A stretch of 64,000 bases of DNA from positions 62,001-126,000 of the forward strand of contig JALHOW010000001.1 in NCBI GenBank assembly GCA_022842785.1, given 5' to 3'. This DNA comes from Hyphomicrobiaceae bacterium (GTDB lineage: Bacteria > Pseudomonadota > Alphaproteobacteria > Rhizobiales > Hyphomicrobiaceae). The notes beneath the pieces were generated by a model that was given only the letters and a program-made list of their open reading frames with translations, did no database searches and was not told where the DNA came from. A program made the position numbers and the translations under genes. This document shows, one piece after another, positions 9,307 to 17,874 of the stretch. Each line of letters starts with the position of its first letter. Within the stretch, counting starts at the first letter, position 1.

Positions 9307-9809
9307 ACCGACGTGAGATCGCGGGCAAGCAGGAGCGCATCTTCGCGCGCGCCGCCGGGAAGCGTGTAGTAGGCCTTGCGGCGCCCGATCTCGGTGAAGT
9401 CACAGGAGGCATAAAGCGCGCGGGCAGCGGCATTGCTGTCGGCGACATCGAGGAAGAGCCGTCGCGCCTCCGAGCGTTTTGCCGCGCGCGATGCGCCCTC
9501 GACAAGTTGGCGGCCGATGCCGTGTCCTTGCCGGTCCAGCGCGACGCCGACCGTGAGGATCTCGGCCTCGTCGGCGGCAATCTGGGCAATGATGAAGCCG
9601 ACGATGTCGCGACCCGGCCGCACGGCGACGAGGGCCAGTGATGCGGGATGCTCGATCAAAGCCTTGATGGCATCGCTGTCCCATGCCGTCGGGAAGAGGG
9701 TGGCGTGCAGCTTGGCGATGGCGTGGGAGTCCTCCGGGGCGGCCCAGAGCAGGCTGACGGGGCTCGGTGCGGCACCACCCGCGGGGCCCCCCGAAGGAGT
9801 GGTGCTCAT
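9303..9809 (-). CDS. rimI: Ribosomal-protein-alanine N-acetyltransferase RimI
   Basis: A 168-residue GNAT acetyltransferase. The acetyl-CoA pyrophosphate loop RQGHGIGR is at 93-100, preceded by the strand EILTVGVAL, and the ARALYASCDF segment carries the conserved Tyr133. RimI acetylates the N-terminus of ribosomal protein S18 in the model system. A Pro/Gly-rich N-terminal extension of about 15 residues precedes the domain. The start overlaps the tsaB stop by four bases, and tsaB-rimI is a widespread pair, which supports the specific name over a generic GNAT. Confidence 0.88.
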   Translation of the reverse strand: MSTTPSGGPAGGAAPSPVSLLWAAPEDSHAIAKLHATLFPTAWDSDAIKALIEHPASLALVAVRPGRDIVGFIIAQIAADEAEILTVGVALDRQGHGIGRQLVEGASRAAKRSEARRLFLDVADSNAAARALYASCDFTEIGRRKAYYTLPGGAREDALLLARDLTSV

Positions 9810-10498
9810 GGACGCCTCGCGATGGGTTGGGGCTGCGGCTTCACATCGGGCGCGCGCAGGTAGAGAGGACTGACGCTCGCGCTCGGCTCCCGCGTTGCGG
9901 CGAGCTGCGCAAGAAAGCGCGCGTGCGGCTCGAGGACTGGAAGTGCCGGCTCGATGGCAGGCCCCGCCACGTCGGTGACGAGAGCGGCGCCGGAGCCAAT
10001 GACGATCGCGTTGTGCGCGCGTGCCAACGCGGCGGCCTCATCGGCCGTGAGCAGGGTGGGTGTGCTGTCGACGGATTGATCGGTTACTCCATGCAGCGCG
10101 CAGTAGAGTGCACCCCGGCGCGCATCGACAGCGACGAGAAGCGTGCGATCCGCTGCGGCCGCGCCGAGCAGATGTCGCCCACGTGCGGCCATGACCTCGA
10201 GGCTGCTGATGCCGACCACGGGGCGCTTGGCGGCAAGCGCGAAAGCGCGCACGGCTGCGACGCCCACACGCACACCCGTGAAGGTGCCAGGGCCGATGCA
10301 CACGGCAAAGCGCTCGACGTCCACGAACGAGTGCCCCGCTGCCGCCATGACCTCGGCGATCATCGGCATCAGGCGCTCGGCGTGGCCCGTCTGGCGCGCT
10401 TCGTATGCCTCGCGAATGAACACGTCGCCGTTTGCCGCGCGCGTGCGCAGGGCAACGGAGACGGCTCCGAGGCAGGTATCGAAGGCAAGAATGGCCAT
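9806..10498 (-). CDS. tsaB: tRNA threonylcarbamoyladenosine biosynthesis protein TsaB
   Basis: A 230-residue ASKHA-fold protein. It starts MAILAFDTCLGAVSVAL, has the helix AERLMPMIAEVM and the conserved CIGPGTFTGVRVG near residue 70, all features of TsaB. TsaB partners TsaD and TsaE in making the t6A base at position 37 of ANN-decoding tRNAs in the cytoplasm. It begins nine bases after the nitroreductase stop and overlaps rimI by four bases. The C-terminal tail (PQPQPIARRP) is divergent, as is common in this family. Confidence 0.93.
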   Translation of the reverse strand: MAILAFDTCLGAVSVALRTRAANGDVFIREAYEARQTGHAERLMPMIAEVMAAAGHSFVDVERFAVCIGPGTFTGVRVGVAAVRAFALAAKRPVVGISSLEVMAARGRHLLGAAAADRTLLVAVDARRGALYCALHGVTDQSVDSTPTLLTADEAAALARAHNAIVIGSGAALVTDVAGPAIEPALPVLEPHARFLAQLAATREPSASVSPLYLRAPDVKPQPQPIARRP

Positions 10499-10507
10499 GC
10501 AGCCATT

Positions 10508-11101
10508 CTAGATGATCTTGGCAACCTCGTCGAACGCCAGTCGTGGCAGGCGGCCCAGCAGCGCCGAGGGATCGCCGTAGCCGAGGTTGATCAGGAAGTT
10601 GGATTTGATCTTGCCGCCGGGGAAGAACTCCTTGTCGACGCCGGCCTGATCGTAGCCGGACATGGGGCCCGTATCGAGCCCGAGCGCGCGCGCAGCGTAG
10701 ATGAAGTAGGCGCCCTGCAGCGAGCCGTTGCGGAAGGCGGTCGCCTGGGCGAATGCCTCATTGCTGGTGAACCAGCTCTTGGCGGCCTGATTGTGCGGGA
10801 ACGTGCGCGGCAGGTTCTCGTAGAACTCGAGGTCGTGAGCAAAGATCGCGGTTACGGGCGCGGCGATTGTCTTGTCGCGATTGCCCTCGGACAGGAAGGG
10901 CTTCAGGCGCGCCTTGGCCTCGGGTGTCTTCACGAACACGATGCGGGCCGGTTGGCAGTTGGCGCTGGTCGGTCCGAGCTGGGCCAGCTCGACCACCTGC
11001 TTGAGCAGGCTGTCCGGCACATCCTTGTCTAGGAACTTGTTGTGCGTGCGCGCCGTGCGGAACAGCTGGTCGAGCGCGGCTGCGTCAATCGATGAGGCCA
11101 T
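10508..11101 (-). CDS. Nitroreductase family protein, RutE/malonic-semialdehyde-reductase-like
   Basis: A 197-residue flavin-dependent oxidoreductase. The opening ([16 protein letters not shown]), the FMN-binding [15 protein letters not shown], and the late [16 protein letters not shown] and [11 protein letters not shown] match the RutE/HadB branch, which reduces malonic semialdehyde in pyrimidine breakdown. No other rut gene is nearby, so a broader NAD(P)H:nitro or aldehyde reductase role is equally possible. The ATG at 11101 sits seven bases after AGGAG; an overlapping TTG one codon earlier is less likely. Confidence 0.85.
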   Translation of the reverse strand: MASSIDAAALDQLFRTARTHNKFLDKDVPDSLLKQVVELAQLGPTSANCQPARIVFVKTPEAKARLKPFLSEGNRDKTIAAPVTAIFAHDLEFYENLPRTFPHNQAAKSWFTSNEAFAQATAFRNGSLQGAYFIYAARALGLDTGPMSGYDQAGVDKEFFPGGKIKSNFLINLGYGDPSALLGRLPRLAFDEVAKII

Positions 11102-11266
11102 CAAGGGGCTCCTTTGTCGGGATTGGTCTATTGCCCGGCATCATGCGGTGTCGGACGCAAAAAGTGCAGCGCATATTTCTGATATCACTATGAGCGCTGA
11201 CATTGAGTCATGCTGCTATCGGGAACGGTAGGCGCACGGCCTCCGTTCCCGGGTGCGCCACGATAC

Positions 11267-12136
11267 TCATGCGAGGGCGTTAGATACTGACTGGGCCAGT
11301 GGCGTTGTCGGGCGGCCGATGAGACGGCTCAGTTGCCCGCTCTGGTCAAACAGCGCGTCATTTGCGGCTTTTGCATCGCTCTCCGCATACAGCGCGGCAA
11401 AATGGGGTGGAAGCCCGATGCCTTCGAGCGCGGCCTTGTAGCCGCCTTCGGTCAGATTGCTGCACAAAACGCTTTTGCCGGACTGTCGTGCAAGCTCCGC
11501 CGCATACTCGCTGAGCGTGAAGGCCTCGTCTCCCGCGAGCTCATAAATCTTGCCTGCCTGATCCTCACGGGCGGCGAGAACCACAGCGGCTGCAGCCGCG
11601 AAGTCCGCGCGTGCAGCTGAAGAGATGCGCCCTTCCGCAGCCGCCCCCAGTACGACGCCGTGCGCGACGGCGGCAGCCGCATTGCCTGTGTAATTCTCGG
11701 TATACCAGCCATTGCGCAGCAGGACGAACGGAATTCCCGAGGCGCGAATGAGGGCCTCAGTCTCGCGATGTTCGATGGCGAGGTCGAGCGGGCTTTTGTC
11801 GGCGTGCAGTAGGCTCGTATACGCAATGAGCTTCACGCCGGATCGCTTGGCAGCATCAATTACATTGCGGTGTTGCGCCACACGCTGACCGATTTCGCTC
11901 GAAGAGATCAGTAGGAGTTTGTCCACGCCCGCGAGTGCAGCGTCGAGAGAGGCGCTATCTGTGTAGTCGGCCCTCTTCAGTTCAATTCCAAGCTGCATGA
12001 GATCTGATGCGACCGAGGGGGTGCGCACGAGACCGACGATCTGCGCCGTAGGTGCGATCCGCGCAAGTTCAGCCAGCACGAGGCGCCCGAGCTGCCCCGA
12101 TGCGCCGGTAACCGCAATTTTCTCGGTAGTTGCCAT
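11267..12136 (-). CDS. NmrA/QorB-like NAD(P)-binding quinone reductase
   Basis: A 289-residue atypical SDR. The nucleotide motif TGASGQLG lies at residues 10-17, and the middle contains SSSEIGQRVAQHRNVIDAA and YTSLLHADKSPLDLA, phrases of the E. coli QorB (YtfG) group, which reduces quinones with NADPH. The SDR catalytic Tyr/Lys pair is not the classical one, as in other NmrA-like proteins. The ATG at 12136 is seven bases after GGAG. It is divergent from an HxlR regulator, the same arrangement as ytfG/ytfH, suggesting redox-controlled expression. Confidence 0.87.
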   Translation of the reverse strand: MATTEKIAVTGASGQLGRLVLAELARIAPTAQIVGLVRTPSVASDLMQLGIELKRADYTDSASLDAALAGVDKLLLISSSEIGQRVAQHRNVIDAAKRSGVKLIAYTSLLHADKSPLDLAIEHRETEALIRASGIPFVLLRNGWYTENYTGNAAAAVAHGVVLGAAAEGRISSAARADFAAAAAVVLAAREDQAGKIYELAGDEAFTLSEYAAELARQSGKSVLCSNLTEGGYKAALEGIGLPPHFAALYAESDAKAANDALFDQSGQLSRLIGRPTTPLAQSVSNALA

Positions 12137-12148
12137 AGTCCATCTCCA

Positions 12149-12167
12149 TGGTCTAAAATTGAGACCA
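12149..12167. promoter_or_regulatory. Candidate HxlR operator between qorB-like gene and its regulator
   Basis: An inverted repeat TGGTCT-N7-AGACCA lies 12 bases upstream of the qorB-like ATG in the divergent promoter region. HxlR-family dimers bind short palindromes of this form next to the genes they control. A loose -35/-10 pair toward the regulator (TTGAGA, then ACTATT after 17 bases) starts inside the repeat. The site is seen directly; its role is inferred. Confidence 0.5.
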
Positions 12168-12210
12168 CGTCTAGATAGGGGACTATTTCGGGTTTGGAAG
12201 GAGGCAGTTT

Positions 12211-12645
12211 TTGGTGACAGGGTTACGCCGAGATAACCTGCCGACGGCGCAGATGAGGCTCGTGGATCTCTTCGAGAACTGGAGCGCCGGCGAATTCGAT
12301 CCCAGCAATTGTCCCGTTCGAGGCATTCTGGACCGGCTTGGCGATAAGTGGACAACGCTCGTCGTCATCGTGCTTGCTCAACGGCCGCACCGCTTCAGCG
12401 CGGTTCAGCGCGCCATCCCGGATATCTCCAAACGAATGCTGGCGCAGACGCTGCGCGACCTCGAACGCGATGGCATGATTTCGCGTCAGGTCTATCCGAC
12501 GAAGCCGCCGAGCGTGGAGTATCGATTGACGGAGCTTGGACAGTCGCTGTTGGACCCGCTCGTCAATCTCATCACCTGGGCTGAGCAACGCCGGCCAAAT
12601 ATTGAAGGCGCACGCGCTGCCTACGATGCAAGCGATCGGGCATGA
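12211..12645 (+). CDS. HxlR family transcriptional regulator
   Basis: A 144-residue winged-helix regulator. [19 protein letters not shown] (residues 31 on) is the HxlR signature with the conserved Cys34 that senses oxidants or electrophiles in several members; the recognition region [19 protein letters not shown] and the wing [15 protein letters not shown] follow. The start is TTG, or GTG one codon later, behind AAGGAGG; an ATG at 12253 would remove 14 residues. It is divergent from a qorB-like reductase, which is its probable target. Confidence 0.88.
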   Translation: MVTGLRRDNLPTAQMRLVDLFENWSAGEFDPSNCPVRGILDRLGDKWTTLVVIVLAQRPHRFSAVQRAIPDISKRMLAQTLRDLERDGMISRQVYPTKPPSVEYRLTELGQSLLDPLVNLITWAEQRRPNIEGARAAYDASDRA

Positions 12646-12672
12646 CATGGCTGGCACTGATCGCCGAAATAG

Positions 12673-12698
12673 AAAAGCCCCGCATTTGCGGGGCTTTT
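12673..12698. terminator. Bidirectional intrinsic terminator
   Basis: The sequence AAAAGCCCCGC-ATTT-GCGGGGCTTTT is a perfect hairpin flanked by A and T runs on its two sides. It lies between the convergent stops of the HxlR gene and nfu and fits a terminator working in both directions. Confidence 0.88.
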
Positions 12699-12721
12699 AG
12701 AACTCTAGAGCGTTTTGACCG

Positions 12722-13279
12722 TTAGATCGGCCGCACTTCCTGCACTTCGGGAAGGAAGTGCTGCAGCAGCCGCTCGATGCCGCCGCGCAGCGTGGCCGTC
12801 GAACTCGGGCAGCCCGCGCAGGCGCCGCGCATGTGGAGGTAGACGATGCCCTCGCGGAAGCCGTGGAATGTGATGTCGCCGCCGTCGTTCGCGACGGCCG
12901 GACGGACGCGCGTGTCGAGCAGCTCCTTGATGGCCTTCACGGTCTCCTCGTCGGCGGGATCATAGTCGCCGCCCGGCAGGGCTTCGCCGTCCTCGCCGCC
13001 TTCCATGACCGGCGCGCCGGACATGTAGTGCTCCATGATCGCGCCGAGGATCGCGGGCTTGAGGTGCTGCCACTCCCCATCGCCCTTGGTTACGGAGATG
13101 AAATCCGAACCGAGGAACACACCGCGCACGCCGTCGATGGCGAACAGGCGGCGTGCGAGCGGCGAGCCATCGGCTTCGTCGAGACCACGATAGTCGGCGG
13201 TGCCGTCGGCCAGGACGGACTTGCCTGGGATGAACTTGAGGGTGGCCGGGTTAGGGGTCGGCTCTGTCTGGATGAACAT
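12722..13279 (-). CDS. NifU-like Fe-S scaffold/carrier protein (Nfu type)
   Basis: A 185-residue protein with the two Nfu domains. The N-terminal domain starts MFIQTEPTPNPATLKFIPG and includes GVFLGSDFISVTK; the C-terminal NifU domain has NDGGDITF and the cluster-binding Cys154-xx-Cys157 in ACAGCPSS. These proteins carry Fe-S clusters to apo-enzymes in the cytosol. The ATG at 13279 follows GAGAGG; a longer frame adds ten unrelated residues. Nearby usp and trpS on the same strand reproduce a conserved rhizobial order. Confidence 0.93.
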   Translation of the reverse strand: MFIQTEPTPNPATLKFIPGKSVLADGTADYRGLDEADGSPLARRLFAIDGVRGVFLGSDFISVTKGDGEWQHLKPAILGAIMEHYMSGAPVMEGGEDGEALPGGDYDPADEETVKAIKELLDTRVRPAVANDGGDITFHGFREGIVYLHMRGACAGCPSSTATLRGGIERLLQHFLPEVQEVRPI

Positions 13280-13476
13280 GGTCGTCCTCTCGATCTTCGC
13301 GGTCCCCACTGGAGGGGGCGGCGATGGGCCTTGGCGGCCGAATAGCTTGGAACGTTTCTAGTCTAGCAGCCGCGGCACGTCAAACCCGACTCTCTGGATA
13401 TCCATTTGGGTGTCGAATGCCCGCCGGTCAACGCCGCAGGAGCTGCGAAAAGTGGAGGGCTGAACGTCGCCCACGC

Positions 13477-13980
13477 TCAGGCAAAGGCCTTGAGGTCTTC
13501 GAGAGAGAGATTGCCGGGTACGATGGTGATCGGCACATTGAAGTTGCCGGCCATCGGGCCCGAGCCGATCGCAGAGACGAGGGGCCCTGGGCCCTTGGGG
13601 TCAGTGGACGCCCCAAGGACGAGAATGGCGATATCCTCGTCGTCCTCGATCGCCTTCACGATCTGCTCGGACTTGTTACCCTCGAGGATGACTTCCTCAT
13701 GCTCGAGCGCTTCGAAACCGGCGTTGTTGAGCTTCCTGCGCATGAGGCGGAAGAGGGCCTTGGCCTTGTTCGTCTCTTCCTCGAGCTGCACCTGCCGGAT
13801 GCCAGCCCAGTGCTGATACTCCTGCGGCTCGATGACGTAGAGGAGCAGCAGCTTGCCGCTTGTGTGCGAGATGCGGAGTGCCGCGTAATAGAGCGCGGAC
13901 TCGACTTCCGGTGTCTCGTCGACCACCACCAGGAATTTCCGGTGGTGCCCCTGCTCGAAGACGCGTCTCTGCTTGGCCAT
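13477..13980 (-). CDS. Universal stress protein (UspA family)
   Basis: A 167-residue UspA-fold protein. It opens with the strand KFLVVVDETPEVESALYYA and ends with the ILVLGAST and PITIVPG segments that border the nucleotide site. The GxxG-x9-G(S/T) ATP motif is only partly matched, so nucleotide binding is uncertain. The role is broad stress adaptation in the cytoplasm. It sits between trpS and nfu on the same strand, with gaps of roughly 75 and 200 bases. Confidence 0.88.
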   Translation of the reverse strand: MAKQRRVFEQGHHRKFLVVVDETPEVESALYYAALRISHTSGKLLLLYVIEPQEYQHWAGIRQVQLEEETNKAKALFRLMRRKLNNAGFEALEHEEVILEGNKSEQIVKAIEDDEDIAILVLGASTDPKGPGPLVSAIGSGPMAGNFNVPITIVPGNLSLEDLKAFA

Positions 13981-14054
13981 GGAGTGACCTGCCCTTGCTG
14001 GGGGCGCGCGAAGTCCTCCGCGCGCCGAGTCTCACCTCGCCTGAAGCGATCTTA

Positions 14055-15098
14055 TCACGAACGAACGAAGCCGACGATGTCCTTGACCTCGTCCAGGATC
14101 GGCTGGGCAATGGCGCGTGCGCGCAGGGCGCCGTCGGCGAGAATGCGGTCGATCTCGGCCGGATCGGCGGAAAGCCGCGTCATCTCGGACGTGATCGGTG
14201 CCAGCTTCGCCACGGCAAGGTCCGCCAGTGCCTTCTTGAAGGTCGAGAACTGGCCGCCGCCGAACTCCTTCAGAACGGCTTCCTGCGTCGAGCCGGCAAG
14301 TGCCGCGTAGATGCCCGTCAGGTTGTCGGCCTCAGGACGATTATCGAGGCCCTTAAGCTCGGATGGCAGTGCGTCCGGATCCGTCTTCGCGCGCTGGATC
14401 TTCCGTGCGATGGCCTCCGCATCGTCCGTCAGGTTGATGCGGGAGAGGTCGGAGGCATCCGACTTCGACATCTTCTTCGTGCCGTCGCGCAGGCTCATGA
14501 CGCGTGTCGCCGGCCCGAGAATTATTGGCTCGGGCTGAGGAAAGAAAAGCCCATCCGCATAGCCCTTGGCGACGATCGCTTCGCGCCAGTCGTTGTTGAA
14601 CTTCTGCGCGATGTCGCGTGAAAGCTCGAGGTGCTGCTTCTGGTCCTCGCCAACGGGCACGTGCGTGCCACGGTAGACGAGAATGTCAGCCGCCATGAGG
14701 TTCGGATAAGCGTACAGCCCGACGGATGCATTCTCGCGGTCCTTGCCGGCCTTCTCCTTGAACTGGGTCATGCGGTTCAGCCAGCCGAGGCGAGCAACGC
14801 AATTGAAGATCCAGGCCAGCTCCGCATGCTGGTGCACCTGGCTCTGGTTGAAGAGGATGCTCTTCGTGGGATCGATGCCGCAGGCGATGTAAGCCGCAGC
14901 TGCGCGGCGGATCGACTGGCGCAGCTCCTCGGGCTCCAGCCAGTCGGCCGTGATCGCGTGTAGATCCACGACGCAATAGATGCACTCGTGCGTCTTCTGC
15001 ATGGCCACCCAGTTGATCAGCGCACCTAGATAATTGCCGAGGTGCAGGCTGCCCGTGGGCTGCATGCCGGAGAAGACGCGGGGCTTGAGCTCGATCAT
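14055..15098 (-). CDS. trpS: Tryptophan--tRNA ligase
   Basis: A 347-residue class I aminoacyl-tRNA synthetase that charges tRNA-Trp in the cytoplasm. The HIGH-equivalent [10 protein letters not shown] is at residues 15-24 and KMSKS at 209-213. Phrases such as [18 protein letters not shown] and the C-terminal [22 protein letters not shown] are characteristic of TrpS. The length is normal. It heads a minus-strand run with usp and nfu and diverges from the ROK gene across about 220 bases. Confidence 0.97.
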   Translation of the reverse strand: MIELKPRVFSGMQPTGSLHLGNYLGALINWVAMQKTHECIYCVVDLHAITADWLEPEELRQSIRRAAAAYIACGIDPTKSILFNQSQVHQHAELAWIFNCVARLGWLNRMTQFKEKAGKDRENASVGLYAYPNLMAADILVYRGTHVPVGEDQKQHLELSRDIAQKFNNDWREAIVAKGYADGLFFPQPEPIILGPATRVMSLRDGTKKMSKSDASDLSRINLTDDAEAIARKIQRAKTDPDALPSELKGLDNRPEADNLTGIYAALAGSTQEAVLKEFGGGQFSTFKKALADLAVAKLAPITSEMTRLSADPAEIDRILADGALRARAIAQPILDEVKDIVGFVRS

Positions 15099-15319
15099 CG
15101 TTCAGTGTCCTGGTGAAAGCGCGCCGGTTATGGCCTGCCGGGGGAGCGGGGGCAAGGGGGCGCGGTTCGCCCCTCGCCGATGTCGGCTAACGGGGGCCCC
15201 GCCACGTCCCGGTGGTGCGGGAACCGGCCGATGTCCTCAGCCGTTCAGTATGGGCGGCGAGTCCGCTCCGCGTAATGCCCGCAAAACCCCAGAACAGATC
15301 AGAAGAGGCGACTTGCCCG

Positions 15320-16396
15320 ATGGCCGAAACCGCCGACCGTCCGACGCTTCCCACGCATGGGGCCGCCACGCTCCCGAGCGTCACGGTCGACAACTACAAC
15401 CTGGAGCTCGAGGACGCCGATGGCTTCATCGGCGACAAGGCGCGTCGCGATGCCTTCCGCGAGGCGCTCGACGGCTGGCGCAAGCATCACAAGGCAGTGT
15501 CGGGCGAGGATCCGCTCGGGGATACGAAGACGGCCGACATCAGCAAGAAGCAGCTCGACGAGTTGCTCGCGAGCGGTTCCGTCGAGGCATCCGGTATCGT
15601 GCTCAGCGCGATCGAGGACTACGCGCAGGCCCTCTCCACGGTCCTTCGCCGCTTCCTCAAGCACAAGGCGTGGGCGGGTACGGAGGCCATTGTCTTCGGG
15701 GGCGGTTTTCGCGCGAGCCGGATCGGCGAACTCGCGATCGGGCGTGCGAGTGCCCTCCTCAAAGCCGAAGGCCTGGATGTCGATCTGGAATTGATCGAGC
15801 ATCATCCCGACGAGGCCGGGCTCATCGGTGCGGCGCATCTGCTTCCGGCTTGGATGCTCGATGGCTATGATGCCATCCTGGCCGTCGACGTCGGCGGCAC
15901 GAACATCCGCGCCGGCATCGTGGAGCTGCGTCTCGGCAAGGCCATGGATCTTTCAGCGGCGCGCATTGCCGAGTCGCACCTCTGGCGCCATGCCGACGAG
16001 AAGGTCTCGCGCACCGAGACCATCGAACACCTGGCGGAACTGCTGCAGTCGCTGATCAAGAGCGCCAAGAAGGAAAAGCTTTCCCTGGCGCCAGTCGTCG
16101 GTATCGGATGTCCCGGTGTCATCGAGGCTGACGGCAGCATCGCGCGCGGCGCGCAGAACCTGCCCGGCAATTGGGAGAGCAGCCGCTTCAACTTTCCTGT
16201 CGCCGTTACCGAAAGCATTCCAATGATCGGCGATCACGAGACAATGATCGTGATGCACAACGACGCCGTGGTGCAGGGTTTGAGCCATCTGCCGCGCGCC
16301 CAGAAGCGCAAGCACTGGGGCATTCTCACGATCGGCACAGGCCTCGGCAATGCGCGCTACTCGACGCGTGCGACGGCCAAGCGCAAGGCGCGTTGA
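15320..16396 (+). CDS. ROK family protein with apparently circularly permuted domains
   Basis: A 358-residue protein built from ROK (sugar kinase/repressor) parts in reverse order. Residues 75-176 resemble the ROK C-terminal half: the helix LLASGSVEASGIVLSA, then EAIVFGGGF (122-130) and DEAGLIGAAHLL (164-175). Residues 186-345 resemble the N-terminal half: phosphate loop VDVGGTNIRAG (189-199), GIGCPGVIEADGSIARGAQN (261-280), HNDAVVQGL with the expected catalytic Asp315, and LTIGTGLGN (336-344). The usual GEIGH segment and the CxCGxxGC zinc motif are not seen. The ATG at 15320 was chosen because the frame upstream is not conserved-looking. Glucokinase-like activity is possible but unproven. 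Confidence 0.75.
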   Translation: MAETADRPTLPTHGAATLPSVTVDNYNLELEDADGFIGDKARRDAFREALDGWRKHHKAVSGEDPLGDTKTADISKKQLDELLASGSVEASGIVLSAIEDYAQALSTVLRRFLKHKAWAGTEAIVFGGGFRASRIGELAIGRASALLKAEGLDVDLELIEHHPDEAGLIGAAHLLPAWMLDGYDAILAVDVGGTNIRAGIVELRLGKAMDLSAARIAESHLWRHADEKVSRTETIEHLAELLQSLIKSAKKEKLSLAPVVGIGCPGVIEADGSIARGAQNLPGNWESSRFNFPVAVTESIPMIGDHETMIVMHNDAVVQGLSHLPRAQKRKHWGILTIGTGLGNARYSTRATAKRKAR

Positions 16397-16681
16397 GCGC
16401 GTCGCCGAGTGCGGCAAACTTGAAATTCTGAAAGATTTCCAGCCGCATCGATGCAGTCGATTGTGCACGGACACGGTGCCTCTCGGCGCAGTGTTGCCCG
16501 AGAGGCCGCAGGCACTTCAGTCACTCATCAGGGGAATGACGGTTTGCAGTTGTGAGTAATGGATTGATCCGTAGAAGGAAATCGCTATACGACTTTAGTG
16601 AAGGGAGGGGAGGGGAACGCAACGCCGTTCCCGGGTCGCGCGAGCGGCCGGTGGCAACACAACCCCCAGGAGGAATGCCTC
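16397..16681. other. Gene-free stretch upstream of TRAP operon
   Basis: These 285 bases between the ROK stop and the TRAP binding-protein start hold no convincing coding frame. The only structure noted is the promoter-like pair at 16564-16591 and the AGGAGG ribosome site just before the GTG start. Confidence 0.5.
16564..16591 (+). promoter_or_regulatory. Candidate promoter of the first TRAP operon
   Basis: TTGATC and TATACG are separated by 16 bases, a plausible sigma70-type -35/-10 pair about 90 bases upstream of the binding-protein start. It is the best such match in this gap; no transcription start evidence exists. Confidence 0.4.
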
Positions 16682-17785
16682 GTGTCTGAGAAGGATAACG
16701 ACGATCGCGTTGTCGGCGCCGTTGGCGGCGCGAAGTTTCGCCGCCGCGATGTAATGAGGGCCGGCCTGACAGGCGCCTCGCTTGCGGCCATCGCAAGCTT
16801 GCCGACCAAGGCGCACGCACAGAAAGCTGAATTCCGCTTCCGCCTGCAGTCCTTCCTCGGCCCAGGCACCGTCGAGTGGGAACAGCTACTTCCCCGTTAC
16901 ATCAAGCGCGTCAGCGAAATGTCGAACGGCCGGATCCAGATCCAGGCCTTCCCGCCCGGCGCGCTGGTCCCGACCTTCGAAATGCTCGATGCGGTTGGCA
17001 AAGGCGTTGTCGAGATCGGTTACGGCGCGCAGCCCTACTGGCGCGGCAAGATCCCCTTCACGCTTTGGACGTGGGGCATTCCCGGCGCCTTCAAGACGCT
17101 CGATCACTATGACTACCTCTGGTACGAAACCGGCCTGCTCGACGTCGTCCGCGAGGCCTTTGCAAAGCACGGCACACACTTCCTCGGCCCGGTCTACTCG
17201 GACGAGTGGGGCGCCACGATGTCCCGTCAGGAGCTCAAGACGCTCGATGACTTCAAGGGCGTGAAGATCCGCAGCTTCGGTCTCGGTGCCGAAGTGCTCA
17301 AGAGCAAGGGCGCCAGCATCGTCACGATCCCAGGCGAGGAGCAGTATACGGCTCTCTCGACCGGCGTTATCGACGCTGCCAACTGGGGCTCGCCCGCAGG
17401 CTTCCTGCAGTACAAGCTGCACGAGCCGGCGAAGTTCTACCTCGGCCCGTCGACGATCAACTTCGACATGGAAGACATGTTCATGAACCAGCGGGCGTAC
17501 AATCGCCTGCCGAAGGACCTGCAGGAGGTCATGAACATCGTCACGCGCATCTATGCAGTCGAGCGTGCGACGACATCGACGGCAGAGAGCGCCAAGTCCA
17601 TCCAGGTCATGAAGGACGCGGGCGTGAAGTTCAGCTCGCTGCCGCCCGCCGACGTCGAGTACTACGAGAAGACGGCCTACGAGGCCCTCGATCGTATGCA
17701 GACCAAGGATGAGCCGACGCAGAAGGTGCTGAAAATCATCTTCGAGACGCGGGACATGTTCCGGCGTCGCCCGTCGAACATCTAA
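16682..17785 (+). CDS. TRAP transporter substrate-binding protein, TakP/FcbT1-like
   Basis: A 367-residue periplasmic solute receptor. The leader has a twin-arginine-like FRRRDVMRAGLTGASLAAI and a probable cut after AHA near residue 46. The mature part has the DctP fold, with the specificity region KIRSFGLGAEVLKSKGASIV and GVIDAANWGSPAG, which resembles the TakP branch that binds 2-keto acids or lactate. The GTG at 16682 lies eight bases after AGGAGG. The DctQ and DctM genes follow, completing the transporter. The actual ligand is unknown. Confidence 0.9.
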   Translation: MSEKDNDDRVVGAVGGAKFRRRDVMRAGLTGASLAAIASLPTKAHAQKAEFRFRLQSFLGPGTVEWEQLLPRYIKRVSEMSNGRIQIQAFPPGALVPTFEMLDAVGKGVVEIGYGAQPYWRGKIPFTLWTWGIPGAFKTLDHYDYLWYETGLLDVVREAFAKHGTHFLGPVYSDEWGATMSRQELKTLDDFKGVKIRSFGLGAEVLKSKGASIVTIPGEEQYTALSTGVIDAANWGSPAGFLQYKLHEPAKFYLGPSTINFDMEDMFMNQRAYNRLPKDLQEVMNIVTRIYAVERATTSTAESAKSIQVMKDAGVKFSSLPPADVEYYEKTAYEALDRMQTKDEPTQKVLKIIFETRDMFRRRPSNI

Positions 17786-17874
17786 CCGCCAGTTCCAGTC
17801 ATCCATGACGGCTTCGGGTCCGCCTTCCGGCGGGCCCGTGGCCGCATGGTGCTGCGAGCCATCAGAGGTTCCCC

